This document shows positions 25,020 through 34,912 of a stretch of 64,000 nucleotides of DNA, piece after piece. Numbering within the stretch: the stretch's first letter is position 1; every line of letters begins with the position of its first letter. Both the position numbers and the translations under genes were made by a program. This DNA comes from Pectinophora gossypiella (Eukaryota > Arthropoda > Insecta > Lepidoptera > Gelechiidae), in contig NC_065426.1 of NCBI RefSeq assembly GCF_024362695.1, positions 62,001-126,000 on the forward strand, given 5' to 3'. The notes under the pieces are model-generated. The model saw only the letters and a list, made by a program, of their open reading frames with translations. It was not told where the DNA came from and searched no databases.

Positions 25020-25242
25020 TGTTGGCAATTTCAAAAAAGGAACGTCACGTCACTTTTTAAGAGAAAAACGTTTTGGCGGGTGTTCCGTCTGCGACTTCGA
25101 GGAAAGAAAAAACAAGTGAAGACGATTATTGTCGAGAGAAGCGAAAACTGAAAGACTATTTGTTGTATTCTTTTGTATTAATATTTTTTATTATAATTTG
25201 TAGTAATAATATTTGGTTTCCGTATTAAGGAGTTTGCTAACA
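25020..25242 (+). repeat. LTR, left copy
   Basis: 223 bp, TGTTGGC...GCTAACA, identical to 31295-31517. Preceded by the target duplication TATG. Confidence 0.9.
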
Positions 25243-25270
25243 TCAGAAGTGTTTCGGATCCATTGCCGTA

Positions 25271-25545
25271 ATGGACGAGCGAAAGTCCAGATCGAAGCGG
25301 AGGCCTTCCCGTTCACGCTCTAAGTAGGGGGCTGAGCAGGTGAGGGACGCCGCTACCTTTGCCGCGAAGAATATCACCGGTAGCGGGGAGCACCAGGTAT
25401 GGTGATGTGTTTACCATCGATTGCAGATCACGATCGAAACGAAAACGCGTTCATCTGCTAGGTATGAACTCATTAAGAAGAGGAAGTCGAAGAGCAGCCG
25501 AAAATAGAAACGTGAACCAGTGAGTACGTCTACGAGTACGGTTAC
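25271..25545 (+). pseudogene. Broken gag-like start with Arg/Ser-rich N-terminus
   Basis: ATG at 25271 begins MDERKSRSKRRPSRSRSK and meets TAG at 25325-25327. The same frame then reads on (GAEQVRDAATFAAKNITG) for 24 codons to another stop. A further basic stretch (RYELIKKRKSKSSRK) follows near 25460. The position just inside the LTR suggests an eroded gag. Confidence 0.45.
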
Positions 25546-25856
25546 TTTACATAATTGGTGATTTGGTACTTGTAATAATTTTAAATCAATCAAATGACGG
25601 CCGGAGTAAAACTTGTTGCCTACATATAAGGGCCCTTATAAGGGTATACAAGTCCTGGGCCATGACACATACTTGTGAACGTCCTGACAAACGCTACACA
25701 GGAACAGTTGTCGTGGAAAACATGACGCCCTGGTTTCGGTTAGACAACTGGAGTCAATTGTAAGCTCATGTTGGCAATTATAGGTGATTGTTTACTAATA
25801 ATATTTATTTATTTTATTATTCATCTATATATTTATATGTACCTTGACGCACGCAC

Positions 25857-25903
25857 ACGCACCTCTCTCTCTCTCTCTCTCTCTCGCTATCTCACACACA
25901 CAA

Positions 25904-25963
<60 letters not shown>

Positions 25964-26280
25964 ATGTTTGCAATCCACACTCATGTTTACCAAACTCGAG
26001 ATTGGTACAGGTTTACCTAAGCCTAAAGGTAAATTGCCTAAACCAATCAATCAGTATGTTGCCTAAGTCTAAAGGAACAAGACTGATTTGGTATTGCATG
26101 AGTGGAGAATTGTAAATATCACACTCACACTTACACAAACACCAACACACTCTCATGTTTACCAAACTGGAGATTGGTACAGGGTTACCTAAGTCTAAAG
26201 GTAAATTGCCTAAACCAATCAATCGGGATGTTGCCTAAGTCTAAAGGAACAAAACTGATTTGGTAGTGCATGAGTTAACA

Positions 26281-26319
<39 letters not shown>

Positions 26320-26680
26320 ATGTTTACCAAACTGGAGATTGGTACAGGGTTACCTAAGTCTAAAGGTAAATTGCCTAAACCAATCAATCGGGATGTTGCC
26401 TAAGTCTAAAGGAACAAGACTGATTTGGTAGTGCATGAGTTAACATTCACACGTACACCAACATTCCACTCATGTTTACCAAACTGGAGAATGGTACAGG
26501 GTTACCTAAGTCTAAAGGTAAATTGCCTAAACCAATCAATCGGGCGGGATGTTGCCTAAGTCTAAAGGATCAAGCCTGATTTGGTAGTACATGAGTAGAG
26601 AATTGTAAATATAACACTCTCACGTATACCAACCTTCTACTCATGATTACTAAACTGAAAATTGGTACGGATATATTATA
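25857..26680. repeat. CT/CA microsatellites and about 165-bp minisatellite (4+ copies)
   Basis: (CT)n and (CA)n tracts lead into units starting CATGTTTACCAAACTGGAGA at 25982, 26154, 26319 and 26471, with a decayed one at 26642. Spacings are 172, 165, 152 and 171. Each unit holds TTGCCTAAGTCTAAAGGAAC, and a related CCTAAGACTAAAGGGAC stands just beyond at 26729. The CA tract length varies between units. Confidence 0.85.
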
Positions 26681-27100
26681 CTATATATGTATAATAGATA
26701 TAGATAATATAAGACACGAGAGAGTCGCCTAAGACTAAAGGGACGCAGTTACGGTTTAAGAAATTTATTTCTCCAAAAGAATACAATTCACTTAACTAGA
26801 GAAATACAATATTCCTTAAATTAAAATTATGTTAGTGAGTAACGGATGGACGCGTAAATGCCATTAGTGGTAAATAATTATTAAGTTTACAATACCTTAG
26901 AAAATCACTATGAGACCAACAAAATGTGCCAAAATAAACCCAACATTCTAGTATTTTATAATAAAGTTAACAATTTCTAATGTCGGTAGTTCCCAAACTA
27001 GCCGGTTACCATAAATTATCTACTGGCTGGGCTGCACAGCAACAGGTTGAATTAAGTATTGACTTTGACGATAGCAATCGCTATCGCCATATAAATTGTT

Positions 27101-29906
27101 CTATGTAAATTCAGTTAAATCACTCAAAATGTGGTGTTTTAGAAGTCTTTTAAATAAATACAAGGATTTTGTTTCTTTTATTTCATTAGGAAGTTTGTTA
27201 TAAAGCTGAGATCCCTCGTACGTTAGATTTTTCAAGCCGTAATTTGTTCGTGGCAGTCCTAAAAGGATATCGTTAGCCCGCCTTGTTAGGCGTTTCTGCA
27301 TTATTAATTTTTTTGTAAAAGTTATTTGCGTATGTATTCTTTTATCGAGGATTTTTCTAATAAGTAAACATGTGTTATATTTATAAAGTTGCATTGTAGT
27401 CATAAGTCGCGTTTCTTTATAAATTGTTATTGTTGGAGTTAAGTAATTGTAGTGAAAAAGTAGTTTTATTATTTTATTTTGGGCAGTTTTTATACGTTTT
27501 AAATTACTTTTTGCAGCAGTTCCCCACACTTCAATCAGATAGTCAAGATGGGATTTTACTAAAGAGTTGTATATTGTAAAACGGACTGACTTAGGGAAGC
27601 AACGAACAGTGCCACGAATAACGCCCATGAGAGATGACAATTTTGACTGAACCTTCTCAATGTGTGGCCTCCAAGTCAAATAGCTATCCAAAGTCAGACC
27701 GAGGTATTTTTCGGAATTTACTCTGGCTATAGGTTCGCCGTTGATAGTCAGAGGTTGGTAGTCCTGTACCTTTTTGTTTTTGGCTCTGAAAACTATATAA
27801 TTTGTCTTAGCTACATTTATAGTCAATAGGTTATATTGAAGCCATTCCGAGAGACTGTCAAGATCGCTCTGAGCGTCCCTAACTATAGATGCGATGTCAC
27901 GACCAAAGTAAAACAAACAAGTATCGTCAGCGTAGAGCGAAATGTCACCCCGTAAGCCTAGCTCATTTATATTGTTAATATAAATCAGAAATAGCAACGG
28001 CCCCAGTATAGAACCTTGCGGAACTCCACACTTAATTTTTTCCGGGGTGCTTTGGACGTCACCGATTTTTACTATCTGGTATCGGTTTGTTAAATAAGAT
28101 TGGAATATTTTGTGAGCATTTCCCTTTATACCGATAGTAGTTAGTTTTTGTAAAAGTAGGCTGTGACTAATAGTGTCAAAAGCTTTCTTTAAATCGATAA
28201 AGACACCTATGGCTATTAGTTTTTCATCTATTTTTATTTTTAATTTTGTTACAAGATCTATGGCTGCAGAGAGGGTATTTGATTTGCGGCGGAATCCATA
28301 TTGTGCATCAGAGAGAAAATTGATAGAATTTAAGTATTCTTGTAAACGATTATATATTATTTTTTCCATTATCTTAGATATAATTGGAAGAACTGAAATT
28401 GGGCGATAATTATTAGCATCTGATGTATTACCAGACTTGAAAATTGGACTAACCTTGGCTAGCTTTAATGAATCGGGGAAGTGACCGCTGCCAAGACATT
28501 TATTAATACATCTGGTTAGTTCGTCTAGTATTAGATCCTTTACACATTTGATTGCCTTGCAACTGATGCCGTCCAGACCAGTACTTGTGTTCGGATTGAG
28601 ACTATTTATTATTTTATTGACTTCTGTAGTGGTAGTCGGGTTTAGGTTACATAATTCCATTGTTTGTGATTGATATTTTAAATTGCCATGTAATTGATTA
28701 TATCTTGTGTTGTTGTGGTACATAATAGGTATTTTATTTGCAAGAATAGAACCTATATGTGCAAAGAAATTGTTAAAATATTCACATATCTCCTTTGTAT
28801 CAGTGATAGTGCCCGTACTTGTTTCAAGTGTAGATGGAGCCGAACTAGATTTTATTTTATTGTTAGTTAAGTCATTAATGAGTTTCCACATTTTAAGCGG
28901 TTTTCTGGCACAATTAGTAAAGAGTTTCTTATAGTAATTGCTTTTAGTAGTCTGAATTGTTTTTCGAACTTCCTTTCTTGCAGCTAGGTATTCTTTCTCT
29001 GCTGTTTTATCGTGGGGTGATCTTATATGGTTATATCCCAACTGATTTCTGTTATCTATAGCTTTTATAATGTCCTTATTTATCCAGTCCGTTTTCGGAG
29101 GATTTAGTAATTTTGTCTTTGTTGTTTTACTCTGCTTAATAGCTTCCACCAGTAACTTTTCAAAATTTTCGTATTTGCTGTTACAGTCGTTAAGTTTGGT
29201 TTCTTCTAATGAACTATATAGTTTACCGTAGTCAATAACTTGATATTCCACTCTTTTCTTTTTCTCTGGTTTAAATTTATTAACTTCAAAGTAGATCTGC
29301 TTGTGATCAGAGGTTGTCGACTCAATTATGGCTAGATGGAACCTATTATTTTTCCTAATATTGGTGCAAACGTGATCAAGGATGCTTTTTTTGGTAGGAG
29401 TTTCGCGCGTGCAATATTGTGGGTTTATCTTGTTTAGTATCAGAAATCCATTTTCTAAAACAGTTCTTTTGTAAGATAAAATATGTTCACCTCTCTCTAG
29501 TAAATTGTAATTGAAGTCGCCAAATACAATAGCTCTCTTCCTTCTTAACAACTGCTCCGAGTATACTTCTAAGAAATTCTCATCATTTGTCCTTCCAGGC
29601 TTGTATACCGCGCCAATGTCCAAGGCAAAATTTGTCTAGGTGTATCCATAGGAAGTGGTTGTCGTCATCAGATAACTTTTCAATAAAATTATGTTTTAGG
29701 TCATTGTGTACAAGAATTGACACGCCGCCACCTCTGCCGCTTCGATAGTTATAGTGATGTGTATAGTTTGGTATGTTGAGACGTTTCGCTTCAGTTTCAG
29801 ATTTAATCCAGGTTTCAGATAGGATTATAAGGTGCACTTTACACTGCATAGATTGTATTATACACCTCAGCTCGTCCAATTTTCCAGGTTTAACGACACT
29901 TCGCAT
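27101..29906 (-). pseudogene. LINE ORF2: AP endonuclease and reverse transcriptase, one frameshift
   Basis: The first part (29906 to about 29620) has the endonuclease start with LILSETWIKSE and GRGGGVSILV. The frame then shifts by one base near 29620 into the long part (29623-27101). The long part has GDFNYNL, TSDHKQI, and the polymerase motifs YRPISVLPIISKIMEK, FIDLKKAFDTISH, GVPQGSILGPLLF and YADD (near residue 563 of the long part). The frame upstream of 29906 stays open to about 30036 (KALKFFYANMRS), overlapping the end of ORF1. Apart from the shift no stop is seen, so the loss of function is recent. It would copy its own RNA at nicked target DNA. Confidence 0.9.
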
Positions 29907-30013
29907 ATTAGCATAGAAAAACTTTAATGCTTTATTATTCTGAATAAGGTTTGAGTAAGAACTAACACGTTGGTAAGTTAGATTACTTTGAATAGTTTCT
30001 TCTATGGGTTGAT

Positions 30014-30955
30014 CTATTCTGGGCAGTTTTTTGAGTTAGCTTCAATTATTTTAGGAACACCTCTTACAAATTTTATAGTAAGATTGCGTTCGCCAGCCTC
30101 AGTTCGGCGTTTAAGATCATCTCTTAGTTTTTGCATTATTTTCTTTTGTTGGGGTGTTTCATCAGAGTAAATATTAACACCGGCCAGTTTCTTGTTTAGC
30201 TTAGACCGATTACGCAGTACTGATTTAGCGTTCTCCGGTCTCTCAAAACAAACCTTTAGAGATCTGGACTTGTCTTCTATATACTTGCCTATACGTATAA
30301 CTTTCACAGGTTCAGTACAATCGGGAACAGCCAGTTTTAATACTTTTTTAACTTCATTCATGTCATGGTTACGCCTTTCTTCGGGGTTTTTGGACTTGAT
30401 TTCCGTTAGCCCACTTACAATTATGTTTTTACTCCTTTCTAGGCGCTCATTCATTTCAGTAATTATTTCTTCAGAGGCATTCACCGTAGAAATTTGGTTA
30501 GAAGAACTGATACTTTTTAGAGTCTGAACTTCCTTTTCTATCTCTGTTATCTTTTTCTCCATATTAGTGTTAGAGTTTGCAATATCAACTATTTCTTGCT
30601 TGAGTTTAGTCTGTTCTACAGCCAGTTGGTCAGTTGTACATTTTATCTGACTAATTTGATCTTTTATAAGCGACACATCATCTGATATAGCGTTGAGCTT
30701 TTTATTTTGCGTTTCAGACATATCAGTAAGTAAAGCCAAGACTTTATTTTGAAAGTCATCAAATTTCTTGTTTAAGTCATCTTCTGGATATTTTCTCTTG
30801 CTTCTCAGTGTTACTTGTTGCATGTCAGATGCAAAAAGTTGAGATTCTCTTAAGTCTGGCTGTGATCCTCCGACGATGTTACTAGTTGCCATCATTCGGT
30901 CGCTATTGACATACGTATTTGATGCTTGTGGTGGCGATCGTTGTACACTCATCAT
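30014..30955 (-). CDS. LINE ORF1 protein (coiled coil plus RNA-binding-like C-terminus)
   Basis: 313 residues, intact. The N-terminal 60 residues are polar. Residues about 65-165 are a long heptad-like coiled coil (KLNAISDDVSLIKDQISQI and following). The C-terminal half is basic with ERSKNIIVSGLTE, KVIRIGKY and SLKVCFERPENAKSVLRNR. This form is usual for LINE ORF1 proteins that bind the element's RNA. It stops where the ORF2 frame begins. Confidence 0.85.
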   Translation of the reverse strand: MMSVQRSPPQASNTYVNSDRMMATSNIVGGSQPDLRESQLFASDMQQVTLRSKRKYPEDDLNKKFDDFQNKVLALLTDMSETQNKKLNAISDDVSLIKDQISQIKCTTDQLAVEQTKLKQEIVDIANSNTNMEKKITEIEKEVQTLKSISSSNQISTVNASEEIITEMNERLERSKNIIVSGLTEIKSKNPEERRNHDMNEVKKVLKLAVPDCTEPVKVIRIGKYIEDKSRSLKVCFERPENAKSVLRNRSKLNKKLAGVNIYSDETPQQKKIMQKLRDDLKRRTEAGERNLTIKFVRGVPKIIEANSKNCPE

Positions 30956-31294
30956 GTAGGTAACCTATCGGTTCGTAATTGTTGTTAGGTACTCACGCAG
31001 TTGCAGTTGTAATAATGGTGTATGTCACTTTTGATGTGCACGTAAAAATATTCTTTAAAAGCTTTGTTCTTAGGCCTAGTTCACTTTTAGCAACAAAAAT
31101 TAAACTTTAAAATTGAAATTCACTTTAACTTGACACACGTCCGCTCCGTTCACTCGCCGGTAGTTAGATTAAAATATCATTCGAAAATGATGTCAAGATT
31201 GGCCGAACGGAATGATAATTAATTAATCTTTGAATGATTTTATGTTACAGTTATTTGAGCAGCGCCTGAGGGCATGCGCTTTGCAGAATGGCCG

Positions 31295-31517
31295 TGTTGG
31301 CAATTTCAAAAAAGGAACGTCACGTCACTTTTTAAGAGAAAAACGTTTTGGCGGGTGTTCCGTCTGCGACTTCGAGGAAAGAAAAAACAAGTGAAGACGA
31401 TTATTGTCGAGAGAAGCGAAAACTGAAAGACTATTTGTTGTATTCTTTTGTATTAATATTTTTTATTATAATTTGTAGTAATAATATTTGGTTTCCGTAT
31501 TAAGGAGTTTGCTAACA
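31295..31517 (+). repeat. LTR, right copy
   Basis: 223 bp, identical to 25020-25242, followed by TATG. Confidence 0.9.
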
Positions 31518-31521
31518 TATG

Positions 31522-32467
31522 TAACTAAAGACAATATGAACCAATTCACATGTGCATGATTAGACCTGATTAGACTTACTGTGAAAAGATTTATAATATT
31601 CCCGGTCGGGATTTATGTAGTACGTTCCATATAATGTACACGGAAATGGAAATAATAATACATTCTAAAGTATAGTATATTCTATTTTTTGATATATCGC
31701 TATAATAAAAATATCAGCGTTCAGCGTACAACTATTTAAAAGAAAATCCCTAAAAGTAGGATAACTGTAAAAACTAGTAACATTATCGTAGAATGTCAGA
31801 TGACGATTACGTTTCATTACACGCACGCAAAACTTGCGGATCAATATTTAGATAAAATTAGATACCTAATATCGTAATGTTTAATTGAATTAAAAGCAGT
31901 ACTATTGTTTATAATTCGAATAATAATTAATTGTTAAGTAATAATGAATGATAAAATTGTAATTTTATTAATTCGTTTCTAAATAACGAGGAGCGGAACG
32001 TTAGACGGGGCAAAAACCTGCTCGTCCCACAAAAAATATCATGATTCATGGAAAAAAACATGGAATTTTCTAAGCCTGATTCACATATTCAATTACCAAG
32101 AGCCTTTTTTATGGGGAGTTTATTTGCATTCGGTTTATAAATAACGGTAAAATTAACAAGTACCTACCTACGTAGGTAGTAACTCTACTGAAAAAAAAGA
32201 CATACTAAAAATGCATTTAACTTATTGTTATACCGGACAGAAATTGTCTATCTAAATAACTACCTAGTTACCTACCTTGACAGGGGTAGCTGGCACCCGA
32301 AGTCTATAGGATTCCCAGACCTCCGGTTCAGATAACAATGTAACCACTTGGTAACAAGATAGGGCCTCATTTCACAACCCAATTCACAGGGTCCGATGCG
32401 TCGGTATAAATTGTATGGCAGTGAAACCGTGACCCTGCCCACCGTTGAAATTGTACTATGTGGCTTG
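31522..32467. other. Gene-free AT-rich region
   Basis: No gene or intact element recognised. Confidence 0.4.
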
Positions 32468-32570
32468 CGAAGTGGATGTCCAACCTCAACAACCATGGTG
32501 CTAGGGTTATAATTACTTATCATTGAGCCGCCGAAGGCCCCTGACATGGCTCATATAACGACTACCCCCG
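32468..32570 (-). repeat. SINE family A, 3' fragment
   Basis: Holds ATTGAGCCGCCGAAGGCC and CTGACATGGCTCATATAACG, the reverse of the family A tail. Confidence 0.6.
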
Positions 32571-32784
32571 CCCACCCGATGTAGGCACTGAAGAAGATAC
32601 CTACAGCCTGGGTACCCACATACTTATTATAACTAATGTGATTGATTTCTTCGGGATAATAAGTGAGTAGCTGGACGCATTCTGCTTTTATCTTGCGTCC
32701 CAGTTCAGCAGACATGTAAGGTAAGTTATAGTATAAGCAGCAGCGCCACATAATAAACATCTCGGTCTTACCGTGTACTATGTA

Positions 32785-33014
32785 ACGGCCTCAGGGCGCA
32801 GGGGTTCAGTGGTTGAGCGGTCCGAAGGTCCCGGGTTCGAATCCCGGAGACGTAGTACAAAAATCACTTTGGTAAAGTAGATAGCGTCAGTGCAATTTTT
32901 ACTACTTTTCACAACAGAAAGCTCGGTGAAGCGTGGGTAATAAAGTTTATTTTGCGATGGATGTATCACTGACTAGCCCAATTGGGAATATAGCCGTGAG
33001 CTTATGTTATGTAA
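32785..33014 (+). mobile_element. tRNA-derived SINE (family B), complete
   Basis: The head has GGTTCAGTGGTTGAGCGG and GGGTTCGAATCCCGG, like pol III boxes. The tail has AGAAAGCTCGGTGAAGCG, TTGCGATGGATGTATCACTG and CCGTGAGCTTATGTTATG. The tail recurs at 33803, 38120, 39318 and 62798. Confidence 0.8.
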
Positions 33015-33324
33015 GAGTACCTACTTACCTAGTAGTACTGCGCAAAATAAATAATAAGTATGTAGGGATAATAAAATAGCTTGTTATTTACGGCTGAGTG
33101 AGGGCCCCCACAACAGGTATATCCTGGGGGCCCACAGGCCCCAAAATGCGGCACTGAAAAGTAGGTAGGTACTTGTATCGAATACTGTAATTCGTTTCGT
33201 TTAACAAATGAGATGCATGACGCTCCGCCAGCCGCAGCTGCCTCCAGCCGCCCGCGTAATGTAATCTCCGTGCGACCGAGGGCCGTCGCTAGGCTCCTCT
33301 TTAACTACCACAAACGGTAAAATA

Positions 33325-33494
33325 CCCGTGCTTTGGAAGGCACGTTAAGCCGTTGGTCCCGGTTACTACTTACTGATGAAGTTAATAGTCGTTACATGAG
33401 CCATGTCATCTCAGGGGTCTATGGCGGCTCAATAGTAACCCTGACACCAGGGTTGATGAGGTTGGTCATCCACCTCTCAATCCACACGATAGAA
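33325..33494 (+). repeat. SINE family A, 3' half
   Basis: Starts GTGCTTTGGAAGGCACGTTA and ends with TTGATGAGGTTGG and CACACGATAGAA, the usual tail of the family. Confidence 0.7.
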
Positions 33495-33802
33495 TTAAAA
33501 TACCTCAACAAAAACAGATAATAAACTCACGGCCGTTGTCAACAACAGGGTGGGTAGAGTGACCAAGACATCATAAGAAGCCACACCAGGTACCTAAGTA
33601 CAACTTACTCTATGATATTATGATGAGCCATTAACAAATGATCTATAAACTCTACAACAGAAACCGACAACAAATGAGATTCATTTAATAGTTAGGTATT
33701 ATTATGTTCTTATTTGCACCGCGGGATTCGATCTGTTGATTTTGAACACTGGATGATCGCGGCTTTTCCATCGAGGTTCGGTTCTGTTAATATAGAATAG
33801 AA

Positions 33803-33880
33803 TAGTAAGATGTGGATACTTGATCATCTTGCGATGGATGTACCTCTGACTACCCCATTGGGATATAGTCGTGAGTTATA
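33803..33880 (+). repeat. SINE family B tail
   Basis: Has ATCTTGCGATGGATGTACCT and GGGATATAGTCGTGAG. Confidence 0.65.
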
Positions 33881-34045
33881 TCGCCGTTACATATGTCAAA
33901 TTGAAATTCAAAAATATTTTTATTCAGTAGGTCCGTAACATAGTCACTTACACTTTCAAGCATCAATCATGATAGCCATAAGGAATCATCATATGTCCAT
34001 GATGTGATTTGTGATATAAGTAGAGTCCTTAGTAGAGTCCTAGAT

Positions 34046-34160
34046 TTTTTTTTGACGTGACTTATTGTAGATTTGCCGCAGATGGCATTAACTACTTGGC
34101 CGGACAAATGGGGAGCGCTGAAGGCTCTTACCCAGAAGCGTCCTTAAAAATAATAAATAA
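34046..34160 (+). repeat. Repeat family E copy
   Basis: Starts TTTTTTTTTGACGTGACTTA and has ACTACTTGGCCGGACAAATG and GGGAGCGCTGAAGGCTC. Matches 52144-52330 (plus) and 56366-56490 (minus). Confidence 0.65.
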
Positions 34161-34912
34161 CCTCTTTTTCTAAACAAGCCGGCTATAAACCTCCGAGGGG
34201 GTGAACATAGTTAATGGTGTTTATCAGGGCGGGCGGAGCGGCACGAGCGCGCCGGATGATTGGTTCACGCGCAGCCGCGCACTGATTGAAAACCAATTGC
34301 CTCTCTTATCACACCACGCAGCACTCACTGTGGTCGCGGCTCTCGGGGGAGACTTACCTCCTTGTTCTCTCCTCACGAGACTTGGTCTTTCCTCCGGCCA
34401 AGTGTTAACAGCTATTCGAGGCTAATTTACAACAAGTCATAACAAAAATCTCTTCATCTGTCGAGTTGAGTGAATATCCCTGTGATTGTGACGTGAACTC
34501 TACACCTCATATTTCCCGTTGTGGTGGTCAGAGACGGATAGAAACTAAATTCTTCAGAAATATTTCGATGACGTGGAAAGGATTATATATTATGCAACAT
34601 GATAACTGCTGTGGATAAGAAGACACAACGTCGTCTTGATTTCATCCACCTATTATAAAGAAAGGCTCGAATTTACCTTATATTTTAGTTACTTAAAACT
34701 TATTAATAGACTCCACTCAATCTAAACTGAATAGCAAAAAGTATGAATTAATTTCCATTACAAATTTAGGTACCAACTAGAGGTATATATGCCTGTCCAG
34801 CCATTTGACCATCCATTTTAGGTACGCGACTTCGCCCCCGTGTTTCGTCTGCTCCACTCACACTTTAGACTTCACTTTTTGTGAGTAACCCTTCACGGCG
34901 TGCCACACAGCG

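Larger units (their letters stand above)
26760..31200 (-). mobile_element. LINE (non-LTR retrotransposon), nearly full length
   Basis: ORF1 (30955-30014) and ORF2 (29906-27101) sit head to tail on the minus strand with a 3' UTR to about 26760, where an AATAAA-like word occurs. The 5' limit lies between ORF1 and the right LTR (31294) and is not exactly definable. The two-ORF plan with a coiled-coil ORF1, AP-type endonuclease and reverse transcriptase fits the CR1/Jockey group. Confidence 0.85.
25020..31517 (+). mobile_element. Young LTR retrotransposon interrupted by a LINE and minisatellite
   Basis: Direct repeats of 223 bp (25020-25242 and 31295-31517) are identical in a line-by-line comparison. 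They start TGTTGGC and end GCTAACA, as LTRs do. TATG stands on both outer sides (25016-25019 and 31518-31521), a 4-bp target duplication typical of Ty3/Gypsy. A broken gag-like start follows the left LTR in plus orientation. The remaining interior holds a minisatellite and a minus-strand LINE (26760 to about 31200). Polymerase genes of the LTR element itself are gone. Confidence 0.88.

Noticed and set aside
25768..26115. ORF rich in HT repeats
   Set aside because: Translation of CT/CA microsatellite.
25020..31517. Reading the 223-bp repeats as part of the LINE (5' promoter duplicated at both ends)
   Set aside because: TG...CA ends, equal length, identity and the outer TATG duplication fit LTRs; LINEs do not have terminal direct repeats of this form.
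32796..32856. Possible tRNA gene
   Set aside because: Only A- and B-box-like blocks; it is the head of SINE family B.
34201..34425. 74-residue plus-strand ORF (MNIVNGVYQGGRSG start)
   Set aside because: GC-rich but no motif, no clear splice sites linking it to the SLC18-like gene, and repeats flank it.
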